Source of the DNA: CAZJQD01 sp964548165 [NCBI: uncultured bacterium]
Lineage (GTDB): Bacteria > UBA8481
Length of the DNA: 33,642 bases
Assembly (NCBI GenBank): GCA_964548165.1
Contig: CAZJQD010000035.1
Location: 1 to 33,642, forward strand
Direction of reading: 5' to 3'
Both the position numbers and the translations under genes were made by a program. The notes under the pieces were generated by a model, which was given only the letters and a program-made list of their open reading frames with translations, made no database searches and was not told where the DNA came from. Within the stretch, counting starts at the first letter, position 1; the number at the start of each line of letters is the position of its first letter. Of the stretch, positions 1-7,079 are shown one piece after another.

Positions 1-828
<828 letters not shown>

Positions 829-832
<4 letters not shown>

Positions 833-1506
833 CGGACGACTCCCGTGAGAACGGCCAGCGGGATCGAGAGGAATCCGATCCCGATTCCGAGGGCGATGGC
901 GGCCGCGGCGTAGCGACGCGCCGCGTTGTAGGCGGGGTGATTGAGTCCCAGGGTCTGGAAGAGGCTCCAGAGCCCGTGAAAGAGGTGGAACGAGAGCAGG
1001 GCCATGGCGGCCATGTAGAGCCCGGCGACGAGGGGCGAGGAGAAGCCGGCGATGACCATGCGGTAGGCGTCGTGGTGGTTGTCGGCGGTCTGGAGAACCG
1101 CGAACTCGGGGTTGGTGAGGTGGAGCGTGTAGTGGGCGAGATGATAGAGGACGAAGAGCCCAACGAGGGGACCCGTCCAGCGCATGGTGCGCGAGGCGTA
1201 GTCGGCGGCCGTGAACTGCTGGCCGGCGTAGCCCTGCGGCCGCGCGCTCCAGCTGGTCATTGCGAGTTGTACGGACATCAGGACGTGGACGCCGAGGCAG
1301 GCGAGGAGCCCGAGGCGGGCGACCCAGAGGGGGCCGGGCTTGGACTTGAGAAAGGCGGCGTAGGCGTTGAAGGCGTCGGCGCCCTGGAAGACGAGGAAGT
1401 TGCCGGCCAGGTGTCCGGCAAGGAAACCGAAGAGCGCGAGGCCGGTGAGGGCCATGAGGATCTTCTTGCCGATGGTGGACTGGTAGAAGGCGAGGAGCTG
1501 GTTCAT
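829..1506 (-). CDS. sdhC: Succinate dehydrogenase cytochrome b558 subunit
   Basis: Membrane anchor of complex II that carries b haems and passes electrons to the quinone. 225 residues with about five membrane segments, the usual size for the single-anchor b558 family (Bacillus SdhC, Wolinella FrdC). Histidines suited to haem ligation lie inside membrane segments: His32 (AGHLAGN), His74 (GVHVLM), His122/125 (YHLAHYTLH) and His174/177 (FHLFHG). The pattern matches the di-haem family, but which residues are ligands is inferred. It is the first gene of the sdhCA operon; its TGA overlaps the sdhA ATG. No Shine-Dalgarno precedes the ATG, and a -10-like TAGTAT lies only 9 nt upstream, suggesting a leaderless message. 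Confidence 0.93.
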
Positions 1507-1515
1507 GGAAACTGC

Positions 1516-1544
1516 ATACTAATGGCGGCTGGTAGGCCCCGCAA
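1516..1544 (-). promoter_or_regulatory. Predicted sigma70-type promoter of sdhCA (leaderless geometry)
   Basis: On the minus strand TTGCGG (1544-1539), a 17-nt spacer, then TAGTAT (1521-1516). The -10 ends 9 nt before the sdhC ATG, so transcription should begin within about 3 nt of the start codon. The same TTGCGG -35 stands before the histone gene. Confidence 0.55.
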
Positions 1545-1563
1545 GGGGTTGTCTTTGCCCACT

Positions 1564-1784
1564 AACCCCGAAGAACATTTACCGCCGAGACGCAGAGGAC
1601 GCAGAGAAACGCAGTGAGGACGAGTTGACGGAATAATCATTCGTATCGGTAGTATCACCCACCCGGTGCGCCACCCTCATTAATCCGGGCCACCGAACGT
1701 GCTTTCCATTCTGGTTCCACTCTGCGTCCTCGGCGTCTCAAGCGACCGAAGGGAGCGGGCGGTTAGGTCTTCTCCGGGGATTCA
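1564..1784. repeat. Palindromic intergenic element 1 (imperfect terminal inverted repeats)
   Basis: Fills most of the 329-bp gap between divergent sdhC and corA, which holds no credible gene. The left arm (1564-1619) reads AACCCCGAAGAAC, then ACCGCC, then GAGACGCAGAGGACGCAGAG. The right arm (about 1718-1784), reverse complemented, gives AATCCCCGGAGAAG, TAACCGCC and GAGACGCCGAGGACGCAGAG, with about 18 extra bases before the last block. The outer CCCCGAAGAA word recurs in the element at 6826-7029. The middle (1620-1717) is unpaired and codes for nothing recognisable. Looks like a non-autonomous, MITE-like or REP-like repeat; no transposase is nearby and no target duplication is clear. Confidence 0.65.
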
Positions 1785-1797
1785 GGTTCGGCGCCGC

Positions 1798-1825
1798 TTT
1801 ACGCGACGAGAGCGAACCATATACT
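1798..1825 (+). promoter_or_regulatory. Predicted promoter of corA (leaderless geometry)
   Basis: TTTACG (1798-1803), a 16-nt spacer, then TATACT (1820-1825). The -10 ends 10 nt before the corA ATG and there is no Shine-Dalgarno between them. It sits just outside the right arm of repeat element 1. Confidence 0.5.
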
Positions 1826-1835
1826 CCGGGTCCTG

Positions 1836-2846
1836 ATGACGACGGGGACCCTCATCACCGCGCTCGGTTTTGATACGCGCACGAAAGTGGTCGAGCCCTT
1901 CCAGCCAGAACTCCTGCCGGAGCTTGCCCGGGAGACCGAGGCGTTCTACTGGATCGATCTCCAGGGGAAGCAGATCGAGCCCCTCAAGGAACTCCTGCGG
2001 TCACTGGGCATCGATCTGGAGCTGGAGCATGACGTCGAGGCGCCGGAGGTCCTGCCGCGCATCCACGAGCATGCCGAGTGCCTGGCGTTCCAGCTCTACG
2101 AGATCCCCGACCCCGGCCGGTACCTGGACACGTCCCGCGGCATCGAGTCGCTCGATTACGATCGGCTCCTCATGGTCCTGGGGCGCAACTGGGTCCTGAC
2201 TTTCCATCACGACCCCATGGCCGTCGTGGACCACGTGCGCGAGCAGAGCCGCGAGAGCTTCGCTCACTGGGGCAAGACCCAGAGCTTCCTCGTCTTCCTC
2301 TTTCTCCAGCGGTGCCTCTACGACTACGGCCTCCTGAACCTCGCCAACGACAACTACCTCGACGGCCTGGAGGAGGCGATGATGCGGGGCGAGAAGGACG
2401 CGGTCGCGGACACGGCGGTGGCGGGCCACAACATCCTGGTTCTCAAGAAGCTGACCTCGTGTCTCTACCTCGTCCTGATGCTCCTGGCGACGAAGCGAAG
2501 CCGGTTTGTCAGCGAGGAGTCCCGGCTCTTCTACAACGAGATGATGCACAACGCCGTGTCGCTCCGGGCCGCCGTCGATTCCTCGCGCGATCTCCTGGAT
2601 GGAGTGCTGGCGTCCCTGCAGGCCGACTCGGTGCGCCGCACGAACGACATCGCCAGCTTCCTGACGACGATGGCGACCATCATCATGCCCCTGACGCTCA
2701 TTACCGGCATCTACGGGATGAACTTCCACTACATGCCCGAGCTGGAGATCCCGTGGGCGTACTACGCCGTGCTCGGCTTCATGGCCGCGCTGGCCCTGGC
2801 CCTGGGTTCGCTCTTCTGGCGACTGGGCTGGTTACGCCGGAAGTAG
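1836..2846 (+). CDS. corA: CorA-family magnesium/cobalt transporter
   Basis: Inner-membrane channel for Mg2+ (also Co2+ and Ni2+ in the family), working as a pentamer. 336 residues, the usual length. The long N-terminal part is the cytoplasmic funnel domain, rich in acidic residues. The family signature Gly294-Met295-Asn296 (YGMN) follows the first membrane segment (about 277-297). The loop after it (NFHYMPELEIPWAY) matches the conserved outer loop, and a second segment (about 309-329) leads to a basic C-terminal tail RLGWLRRK. It stands alone: divergent from sdhC across repeat element 1 and convergent with the histone gene across a strong hairpin. The ATG is chosen because a good -10 lies 10 nt upstream. 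Confidence 0.93.
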   Translation: MTTGTLITALGFDTRTKVVEPFQPELLPELARETEAFYWIDLQGKQIEPLKELLRSLGIDLELEHDVEAPEVLPRIHEHAECLAFQLYEIPDPGRYLDTSRGIESLDYDRLLMVLGRNWVLTFHHDPMAVVDHVREQSRESFAHWGKTQSFLVFLFLQRCLYDYGLLNLANDNYLDGLEEAMMRGEKDAVADTAVAGHNILVLKKLTSCLYLVLMLLATKRSRFVSEESRLFYNEMMHNAVSLRAAVDSSRDLLDGVLASLQADSVRRTNDIASFLTTMATIIMPLTLITGIYGMNFHYMPELEIPWAYYAVLGFMAALALALGSLFWRLGWLRRK

Positions 2847-2885
2847 CGGCGCAAGTAGCGGTCAAAGAGATGTAGGGCCCGAAAC

Positions 2886-2915
2886 CCGGGGAACGACCCG
2901 GTGGTCGTTCCCCGG
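2886..2915. terminator. Perfect 13-bp hairpin between convergent corA and histone genes
   Basis: CCGGGGAACGACC (2886-2898), loop CGGT (2899-2902), GGTCGTTCCCCGG (2903-2915): 13 uninterrupted base pairs. It lies in the 76-bp gap between two convergent stop codons, so it can serve both genes. There is no T-run on either side, so it is either a weak intrinsic terminator or a 3'-end stabiliser. Confidence 0.65.
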
Positions 2916-2922
2916 TTCGTGG

Positions 2923-3183
2923 CTAGGCCTGGGGCGAGTCTGTGCCGGACGGCGCCGTGGAGCCGCCCAGGTTGAGCGAGCGGACAGCGAAGGCGATGTC
3001 GGAATCCATGATCGTCTTACGGCCGGCCTGGTTGGCCGACTCCGCCGCGACCTGGCCGACGCGCTGGAGGAACTGGTGGGCGGCGTCGCGCGCCGCGGTC
3101 ACGGCGTCCCCGCTGACCCGCTGGATCTCCTTAGCGCCCTTCAACACGTGCTCCTTAGCCGCACTCGAACTGACATCTGCCAT
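2923..3183 (-). CDS. Bacterial histone-fold protein (archaeal-type single histone)
   Basis: Probable DNA-binding chromatin protein, 86 residues. Seen: helix 1 (about 8-20, AKEHVLKGAKEI), loop L1 QRVSGD, long helix 2 (about 27-54), loop L2 GRKTI (54-58) and helix 3 DSDIAFAVRSL (60-70), followed by a 14-residue polar tail. From QRVSGD to VRSL it aligns without gaps to archaeal HMfB as I recall that sequence, sharing RVS-DA, AGRKTI, DI and AVR. The Arg55/Asp62 pair has the seven-residue spacing of the histone R-D clamp. The family is known in archaea and a minority of bacteria (Bdellovibrio, Leptospira). The ATG at 3183 is chosen over an upstream start because a perfect GGAGGT lies 7 nt before it. 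Single gene, divergent from sucC. A phasin-like helical protein is the main alternative, but the RKTI-D motif argues against it. Confidence 0.85.
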   Translation of the reverse strand: MADVSSSAAKEHVLKGAKEIQRVSGDAVTAARDAAHQFLQRVGQVAAESANQAGRKTIMDSDIAFAVRSLNLGGSTAPSGTDSPQA

Positions 3184-3213
3184 GACGGTCACCTCCGAAA
3201 AGAATAGTCCGCG

Positions 3214-3243
3214 ACTATAACGCGCCGCGTCCGGAGACCGCAA
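3214..3243 (-). promoter_or_regulatory. Predicted strong promoter of the histone gene
   Basis: On the minus strand TTGCGG (3243-3238), an 18-nt spacer, then TATAGT (3219-3214). The -10 ends 30 nt before the ATG, leaving a short leader that contains GGAGGT (3196-3191). A near-consensus -10 plus a consensus Shine-Dalgarno suggests high expression, as expected for an abundant chromatin protein. Confidence 0.6.
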
Positions 3244-3274
3244 CGCTCAATGCGCGATACAGGTGGCCGCGCAT

Positions 3275-3304
3275 TTGACACGCCTCGTGTCCCTCTGGCA
3301 CACT
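3275..3304 (+). promoter_or_regulatory. Predicted promoter of sucCD
   Basis: A consensus -35 TTGACA (3275-3280), an 18-nt spacer and a poor -10, CACACT (3299-3304), ending 10 nt before the sucC ATG. No Shine-Dalgarno is present. It shares the 131-bp divergent region with the histone promoter. Confidence 0.4.
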
Positions 3305-3314
3305 CTCCCGCCCG

Positions 3315-4529
3315 ATGAAAATTCACGAATACCAAGCGAAGGATCTCCTGCGTCTCGCGGGGGCCCCCACGCCCAGAGGTCAAGTTGCGGCGACGGTCGA
3401 TGAGGCCGTGGCCGCGTGGCGCGCCGCCGGGAGCGGCAAGGTGGCGATCAAGGCGCAGATTCACGCCGGTGGTCGCGGCAAGGGCGGCGGCATCAAGCTG
3501 GCGACCACCGAGGACGAGGTGAAGGCCGCGGCCGGCGCCATCCTCGGCATGACGCTCGTTACGCACCAGACGGGTCCCGAGGGGCGGGTCGTTAAAAAGG
3601 TGCTCGTGGAGGAGGCCGTCGCGATCGAGCAGGAACTGTATGCGGCCATCACCCTGGATCGCGTCAGCGGACGACCCGTCCTCATGGTCTCGCGATCGGG
3701 CGGGATGGACATCGAGGAGGTCGCGGCGCGCGACCCCCAGGCCATCCTGCGCGAGTCCCTGCACCCGTTGGCCGGTCTTGCCGGCTGGCAGGCGCGCGCC
3801 CTCGCGTACCGGCTGGGGCTCGGGCAGGGTCCCGACGGCGGCAAGCGCGCGTCGGCGGGCGCCAAGGTCCTCGCCGCGCTCGCGAAGCTCTTTCTTCAGA
3901 AGGACTGCTCGCTCGTCGAGGTCAATCCGCTCGCCGTGCTCGCTGACGGCCGCGTCGTGGCCGCGGACGCCAAGGTCACCTTCGACGACTCGGCGCTCTT
4001 TCGGAACCCCGAGCTGGAGGCGCTCCGCGACGAGGATGAGGAGGAGCCTGCCGAGCGGGCCGCGCGCATCGCCGATCTCTCCTACGTGAAGCTCGACGGA
4101 ACCATCGGGTGCATGGTGAACGGCGCCGGGCTCGCGATGGCGACCATGGACATCCTCAAGCACTTTGGCGGCCAGCCCGCCAACTTCCTCGACATCGGCG
4201 GCGGCGCCAAGCGCGAGCGCGTGGTCGAGGCTCTCCGGATCATCCTGGCGGATCCGCACGTGAAAGGAATCTTCGTGAACATCTTCGGAGGCATCGTCCG
4301 TTGCGACGAGGTCGCTCGCGGCATCGTCGATGCGCGCAACGAGCTCGGGATCAAGGTGCCCATCACGATCCGGTTGACGGGCACCAACGAGGCCGAGGGC
4401 CGAAAGCTCCTCGAGGAGGCCGGATTCGTCACGGGCGTCAGCCTGAACGAGGCCGCGCAGAAGGCCGTCGAGCAGACCCCGGCGGGCTTGACGAGCCTGG
4501 GACAGACGCGTCTGGGTGCCGCCTCATGA
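3315..4529 (+). CDS. sucC: Succinyl-CoA synthetase (ADP-forming) beta subunit
   Basis: With SucD converts succinyl-CoA to succinate while making ATP or GTP, in the TCA cycle. 404 residues, slightly longer than typical (about 390). Seen: the family N-terminus [20 protein letters not shown]; the ATP-grasp nucleotide-binding part ([18 protein letters not shown]); the metal-binding stretch [11 protein letters not shown] with [11 protein letters not shown]; and, in the C-terminal ligase domain, [14 protein letters not shown] and the [10 protein letters not shown] loop. The extra length is mainly a short C-terminal tail. The TGA overlaps the sucD ATG (ATGA), typical of the coupled sucCD pair. Not adjacent to sucAB. 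Confidence 0.97.
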   Translation: MKIHEYQAKDLLRLAGAPTPRGQVAATVDEAVAAWRAAGSGKVAIKAQIHAGGRGKGGGIKLATTEDEVKAAAGAILGMTLVTHQTGPEGRVVKKVLVEEAVAIEQELYAAITLDRVSGRPVLMVSRSGGMDIEEVAARDPQAILRESLHPLAGLAGWQARALAYRLGLGQGPDGGKRASAGAKVLAALAKLFLQKDCSLVEVNPLAVLADGRVVAADAKVTFDDSALFRNPELEALRDEDEEEPAERAARIADLSYVKLDGTIGCMVNGAGLAMATMDILKHFGGQPANFLDIGGGAKRERVVEALRIILADPHVKGIFVNIFGGIVRCDEVARGIVDARNELGIKVPITIRLTGTNEAEGRKLLEEAGFVTGVSLNEAAQKAVEQTPAGLTSLGQTRLGAAS

Positions 4530-5398
4530 GCGTCCTTGTCAACGCACAGACCCGGCTTATCGTCCAGGGCCTCACCGGCTCCGAGGGCTCCTACCATGCC
4601 CAGCGCATGCTGGAGTACGGCACCAAGATCGTCGGCGGCGTCACTCCCGGCAAGGGCGGCACCACGCACCTCGGTGTTCCCATCTTCTCGACCGTGGCCG
4701 AGGCCGTGGACGCGACCGGGGCGAACGCCACCGTCATCTACGTGCCGGCCGGATTCGCGCCGGACGCCATTCTCGAGGCCGCCGCGGCGGGCATTCCGCT
4801 CGTCGTCGCCATCACCGAGGGCATACCCGCCCTGGATATGATGCGCGTTCACGCCCAGGTGCCGCCCAGCGTCCGGATCCTGGGGCCCAACTGCCCCGGC
4901 GTCATCTCGCCGGGCGCCAAGTGCAAGGTCGGGATCATGCCCGCCCATATCCACCAGCCCGGCCGTGTCGGCGTCATCTCCCGCTCCGGCACCCTGACCT
5001 ACGAGGTCGTCTGGGCCCTGACGGAGTCCGGGCTCGGGCAGACCACGGCGATCGGGATCGGCGGCGATCCGCTCCCCGGAACCCGCTTCGTCGACGCGCT
5101 CGAGCTCTTCCGCAACGACGCGGAGACCGAGGCCGTCGTGCTCATCGGCGAGATCGGCGGGTCGGATGAAGAAGCGGCCGCCACGCTCGTCGCCAAGGGC
5201 TACCCCAAGCCCGTGGTCGGGTTCATCGCCGGTCGCACCGCGCCCCCGGGAAAGCGCATGGGCCACGCGGGCGCCATCATCGCCGGCGGCAAGGGCACGG
5301 CGGCGGAGAAGCGAGCGGCCTTGAACGCCGCCGGGATCGACGTCGCTGATCTTCCGGGAGATGTGATCGCGCTCCTGAGAAAAAAGCTGAAGGGCTGA
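4526..5398 (+). CDS. sucD: Succinyl-CoA synthetase alpha subunit
   Basis: Carries the phosphohistidine intermediate and binds CoA. 290 residues, normal for the family. Seen: the N-terminal CoA-binding Rossmann part ([17 protein letters not shown] and [18 protein letters not shown]), the [12 protein letters not shown] block, the [16 protein letters not shown] block, and the active-site segment [17 protein letters not shown] in which His247 is the phosphorylated histidine. The ATG overlaps the sucC stop by one ATGA, so the subunits are probably translated stoichiometrically. The C-terminus is the usual lysine-rich LLRKKLKG. Confidence 0.97.
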   Translation: MSVLVNAQTRLIVQGLTGSEGSYHAQRMLEYGTKIVGGVTPGKGGTTHLGVPIFSTVAEAVDATGANATVIYVPAGFAPDAILEAAAAGIPLVVAITEGIPALDMMRVHAQVPPSVRILGPNCPGVISPGAKCKVGIMPAHIHQPGRVGVISRSGTLTYEVVWALTESGLGQTTAIGIGGDPLPGTRFVDALELFRNDAETEAVVLIGEIGGSDEEAAATLVAKGYPKPVVGFIAGRTAPPGKRMGHAGAIIAGGKGTAAEKRAALNAAGIDVADLPGDVIALLRKKLKG

Positions 5399-5453
5399 AC
5401 GGCCACGCGCGTCGGTTCGGCTGTCCCGAGCGTTGTCGCCTGAAGGTCGCGCG

Positions 5454-5963
5454 ATGAGCGAACGACGCTATCGAATCCGCGTGGGTGGAGAGGAACACGG
5501 GCCGTTCACCGAGGAACGGATCCGGGGTTGGATCCGCGATCGCACCCTGACAAGTGACCCGCAAGTCGATGGCTGGCTCGACGAGTCGAGCGGAACGTGG
5601 CGGCCCTTCGGCGATCGCTTCGCGACCGTCCGCGCCGAGAGCGGTCCGTCGCTCTTCGACGGGATCACGGTTCACAGCACCTACTACCGGGTCACGAAGG
5701 CGGGGATCTTCCTCTTCTGCTTCTGGGCCCTCGTCTTCGGCGGCATCCGGCTCTGGACCGGCCGATGGCCGGGGCAGGGCGGGCGCCCGCACCACAATCG
5801 CGTCATCGCCGAGGAGTTGCCGAAGCAGGAGTATCGCGAGCCGCGTTATCCCAGCCCGTGGGATACCCCGGCGATCCAGGCGGAAAATCCGCCGGGCAAT
5901 GGACCGGAACTCGTTCTTCCTGAGCAGGTGACGTCCGTCCAAGATACGGCCGCCTTTCACTGA
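5454..5963 (+). CDS. GYF_2-domain single-pass membrane protein
   Basis: Function unknown. 169 residues. Residues 4-55 (YRIRVGGEEHGPFTEERIRG through SGTWRPFGD) look like a GYF_2 domain, a small fold often found at the N-terminus of bacterial membrane proteins and thought to bind peptides; the family's GPF-x-E-x-I and W-x-P landmarks are present. One membrane segment spans about 83-100, followed by a proline-rich tail of about 65 residues. With no signal peptide, the GYF part is probably cytoplasmic and the tail periplasmic. ATG 5454 is preferred to an in-frame TTG at 5433 because the domain begins right after it. It lies 55 nt after sucD and 55 nt before the NlpC/P60 gene; no function follows from this. 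Confidence 0.7.
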   Translation: MSERRYRIRVGGEEHGPFTEERIRGWIRDRTLTSDPQVDGWLDESSGTWRPFGDRFATVRAESGPSLFDGITVHSTYYRVTKAGIFLFCFWALVFGGIRLWTGRWPGQGGRPHHNRVIAEELPKQEYREPRYPSPWDTPAIQAENPPGNGPELVLPEQVTSVQDTAAFH

Positions 5964-5982
5964 CCCCCGGGTCGGGGACGCC

Positions 5983-6011
5983 TACAGTTCTCTCGCAATT
6001 CCGCCGAAGGA
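5983..6011 (+). promoter_or_regulatory. Possible -10 and Shine-Dalgarno of the SPOR-NlpC/P60 gene
   Basis: TACAGT (5983-5988) resembles a -10 box and ends 30 nt before the ATG at 6019. AAGGA (6007-6011) sits 7 nt before that ATG and decides the start over the TTG directly upstream. No convincing -35 was found. Confidence 0.35.
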
Positions 6012-6018
6012 ATAATTG

Positions 6019-6819
6019 ATGCGTCGTCTCCTGGTCATCGCGCTTCTCCTCTCTGCGGCCATCCCTGCCCAGGCCGCGCGCTATGGCGTTCAGATCGGGG
6101 CGTTCCGCGAGGTGCAACGGGCCGAGTTCGTCCAGGAGGCCCTGGAGGATGCCGGATACAACTCCTACTTCAGCGAGGACGAGGGCTTCAAGCGCGTGCG
6201 CGTCGGCCCCTTCGCGACGCGGGCGGAGGCCGAGGCGGAGGCGCAGACGATCTGGCCCTTCCTCGTGGCGCGTTTCGGTCCGCTGGAGTTCATGCGGTCG
6301 TGGGTGGTCGAGGAGGATCGCGCGGTGCAAAATGCGCCGCTCGTCGCGGCGCCGTCGGATGCGGTAGCTCGCTTCTTCGCGGACGCCGACGAGCGGATCG
6401 ATTCCCAGGCGGAGGCGATCATCGAGGCGGCGAAAGGCTACCTCGGCGTGCCGTACCGGTGGGGAGGGACGTCTTCGGACGGCTTCGACTGCTCGGGATT
6501 CATCCAGCACCTCTTCGCCCGCGCCGGGTTCAGCGTGCCGCGCCAGGCCAAGAACCAGATCCGCGTGGGCGAGGAAGTCGCGGACGACGCGCTCATGCCC
6601 GGCGACCTCGTCTTCTTCAGCACCTACGCCCGCGGCGCCAGCCACGTCGGGATCTATCTCGGCGGGGGCGAGTTCATCCACGCCTCGAGCGGCACGGGCG
6701 AAGTCACCATCACGCCGCTCTCCAAGCGCTACTACCAGAACCGCTACGTCGGCGCCCGCCGCGTGCTCACGCTGGAGCCGAGCGTTCTCAGCGAGATGAC
6801 GAGGCTCGTGAACCGGTAG
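6019..6819 (+). CDS. Secreted SPOR-domain NlpC/P60 peptidoglycan endopeptidase
   Basis: Predicted to cut peptide stems of peptidoglycan in the periplasm and to bind septal or denuded glycan. 266 residues. A signal peptide (MRRLLVIALLLSAAIPAQA) precedes a SPOR domain (about 20-95: ARYGVQIGAFREVQRAEFVQ, then FKRVRVGPFATRAEAEAEA). The NlpC/P60 domain (about 135-250) has Cys158 in DGFDCSGF, His209 in SHVGIYLG and His221 in FIHASS, the family's Cys-His-His triad, all present. SPOR and P60 on one chain suggests a cell-division or daughter-cell-separation hydrolase; this is inference. It may share a transcript with the GYF_2 gene 55 nt upstream, though a candidate -10 lies between them. Confidence 0.9.
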   Translation: MRRLLVIALLLSAAIPAQAARYGVQIGAFREVQRAEFVQEALEDAGYNSYFSEDEGFKRVRVGPFATRAEAEAEAQTIWPFLVARFGPLEFMRSWVVEEDRAVQNAPLVAAPSDAVARFFADADERIDSQAEAIIEAAKGYLGVPYRWGGTSSDGFDCSGFIQHLFARAGFSVPRQAKNQIRVGEEVADDALMPGDLVFFSTYARGASHVGIYLGGGEFIHASSGTGEVTITPLSKRYYQNRYVGARRVLTLEPSVLSEMTRLVNR

Positions 6820-6825
6820 GGTTCG

Positions 6826-7029
6826 CTTCGAATCCCTGAGGATTCAATCCGCAGATTTCGCAGATTCCGCAGATTGAATTACGTGTCCTGAGTCAGAGCA
6901 GATGAAAAATGCGGAAGGCACAACCCCGTGAGAAAATGCACCCAATTTTGAAGTCAGGTCCGGATCGAGACCAGTTCCTAAATCTGCGTCAATCTGTGTC
7001 ATCTGCGGACAATTCTTCGGGGTTCAAGG
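6826..7029. repeat. Palindromic intergenic element 2 (imperfect terminal inverted repeats)
   Basis: Occupies most of the 260-bp gap between the NlpC/P60 and amylase genes. The left arm (6826-6878) contains CTTCGAATCCCTGAGGATTC, then CCGCAGATTTCGCAGATT. The right arm (6980-7029), reverse complemented, reads CTTGAACCCCGAAGAATTGT, then CCGCAGATGACACAGATTG. About 35 of 50 positions pair. The outer CCCCGAAGAA and the inner iterated CGCAGA words link it to element 1. The unpaired centre has higher AT content than its surroundings and no coding signal. It ends 13 nt before the predicted amylase -35. Confidence 0.65.
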
Positions 7030-7042
7030 GGTACGGTAAGGC

Positions 7043-7071
7043 TGGCCCGTGACGGCGGTCTCGCGTATCGT
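7043..7071 (+). promoter_or_regulatory. Possible promoter of the tandem amylase gene
   Basis: Weak TGGCCC (7043-7048), a 17-nt spacer, then TATCGT (7066-7071), ending 8 nt before the ATG at 7080. No Shine-Dalgarno. The identical TATCGT with the same 8-nt gap precedes the flippase gene on the other strand. Confidence 0.35.
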
Positions 7072-7079
7072 CTTTTGCC

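Noticed and set aside
3184-3243. Longer histone with 20 extra N-terminal residues
   Set aside because: The extension crosses the predicted promoter and the perfect GGAGGT that serves ATG 3183.
5433-5453. TTG start seven codons upstream for the GYF_2 protein
   Set aside because: The added residues are not part of the domain, and an ATG immediately precedes the conserved SERRYRIRVGG start.
6818-6842. Small hairpin with TTCGAATCCC after the NlpC/P60 gene, considered as a tRNA end
   Set aside because: No cloverleaf partner sequences; it is explained better as the end of palindromic element 2.
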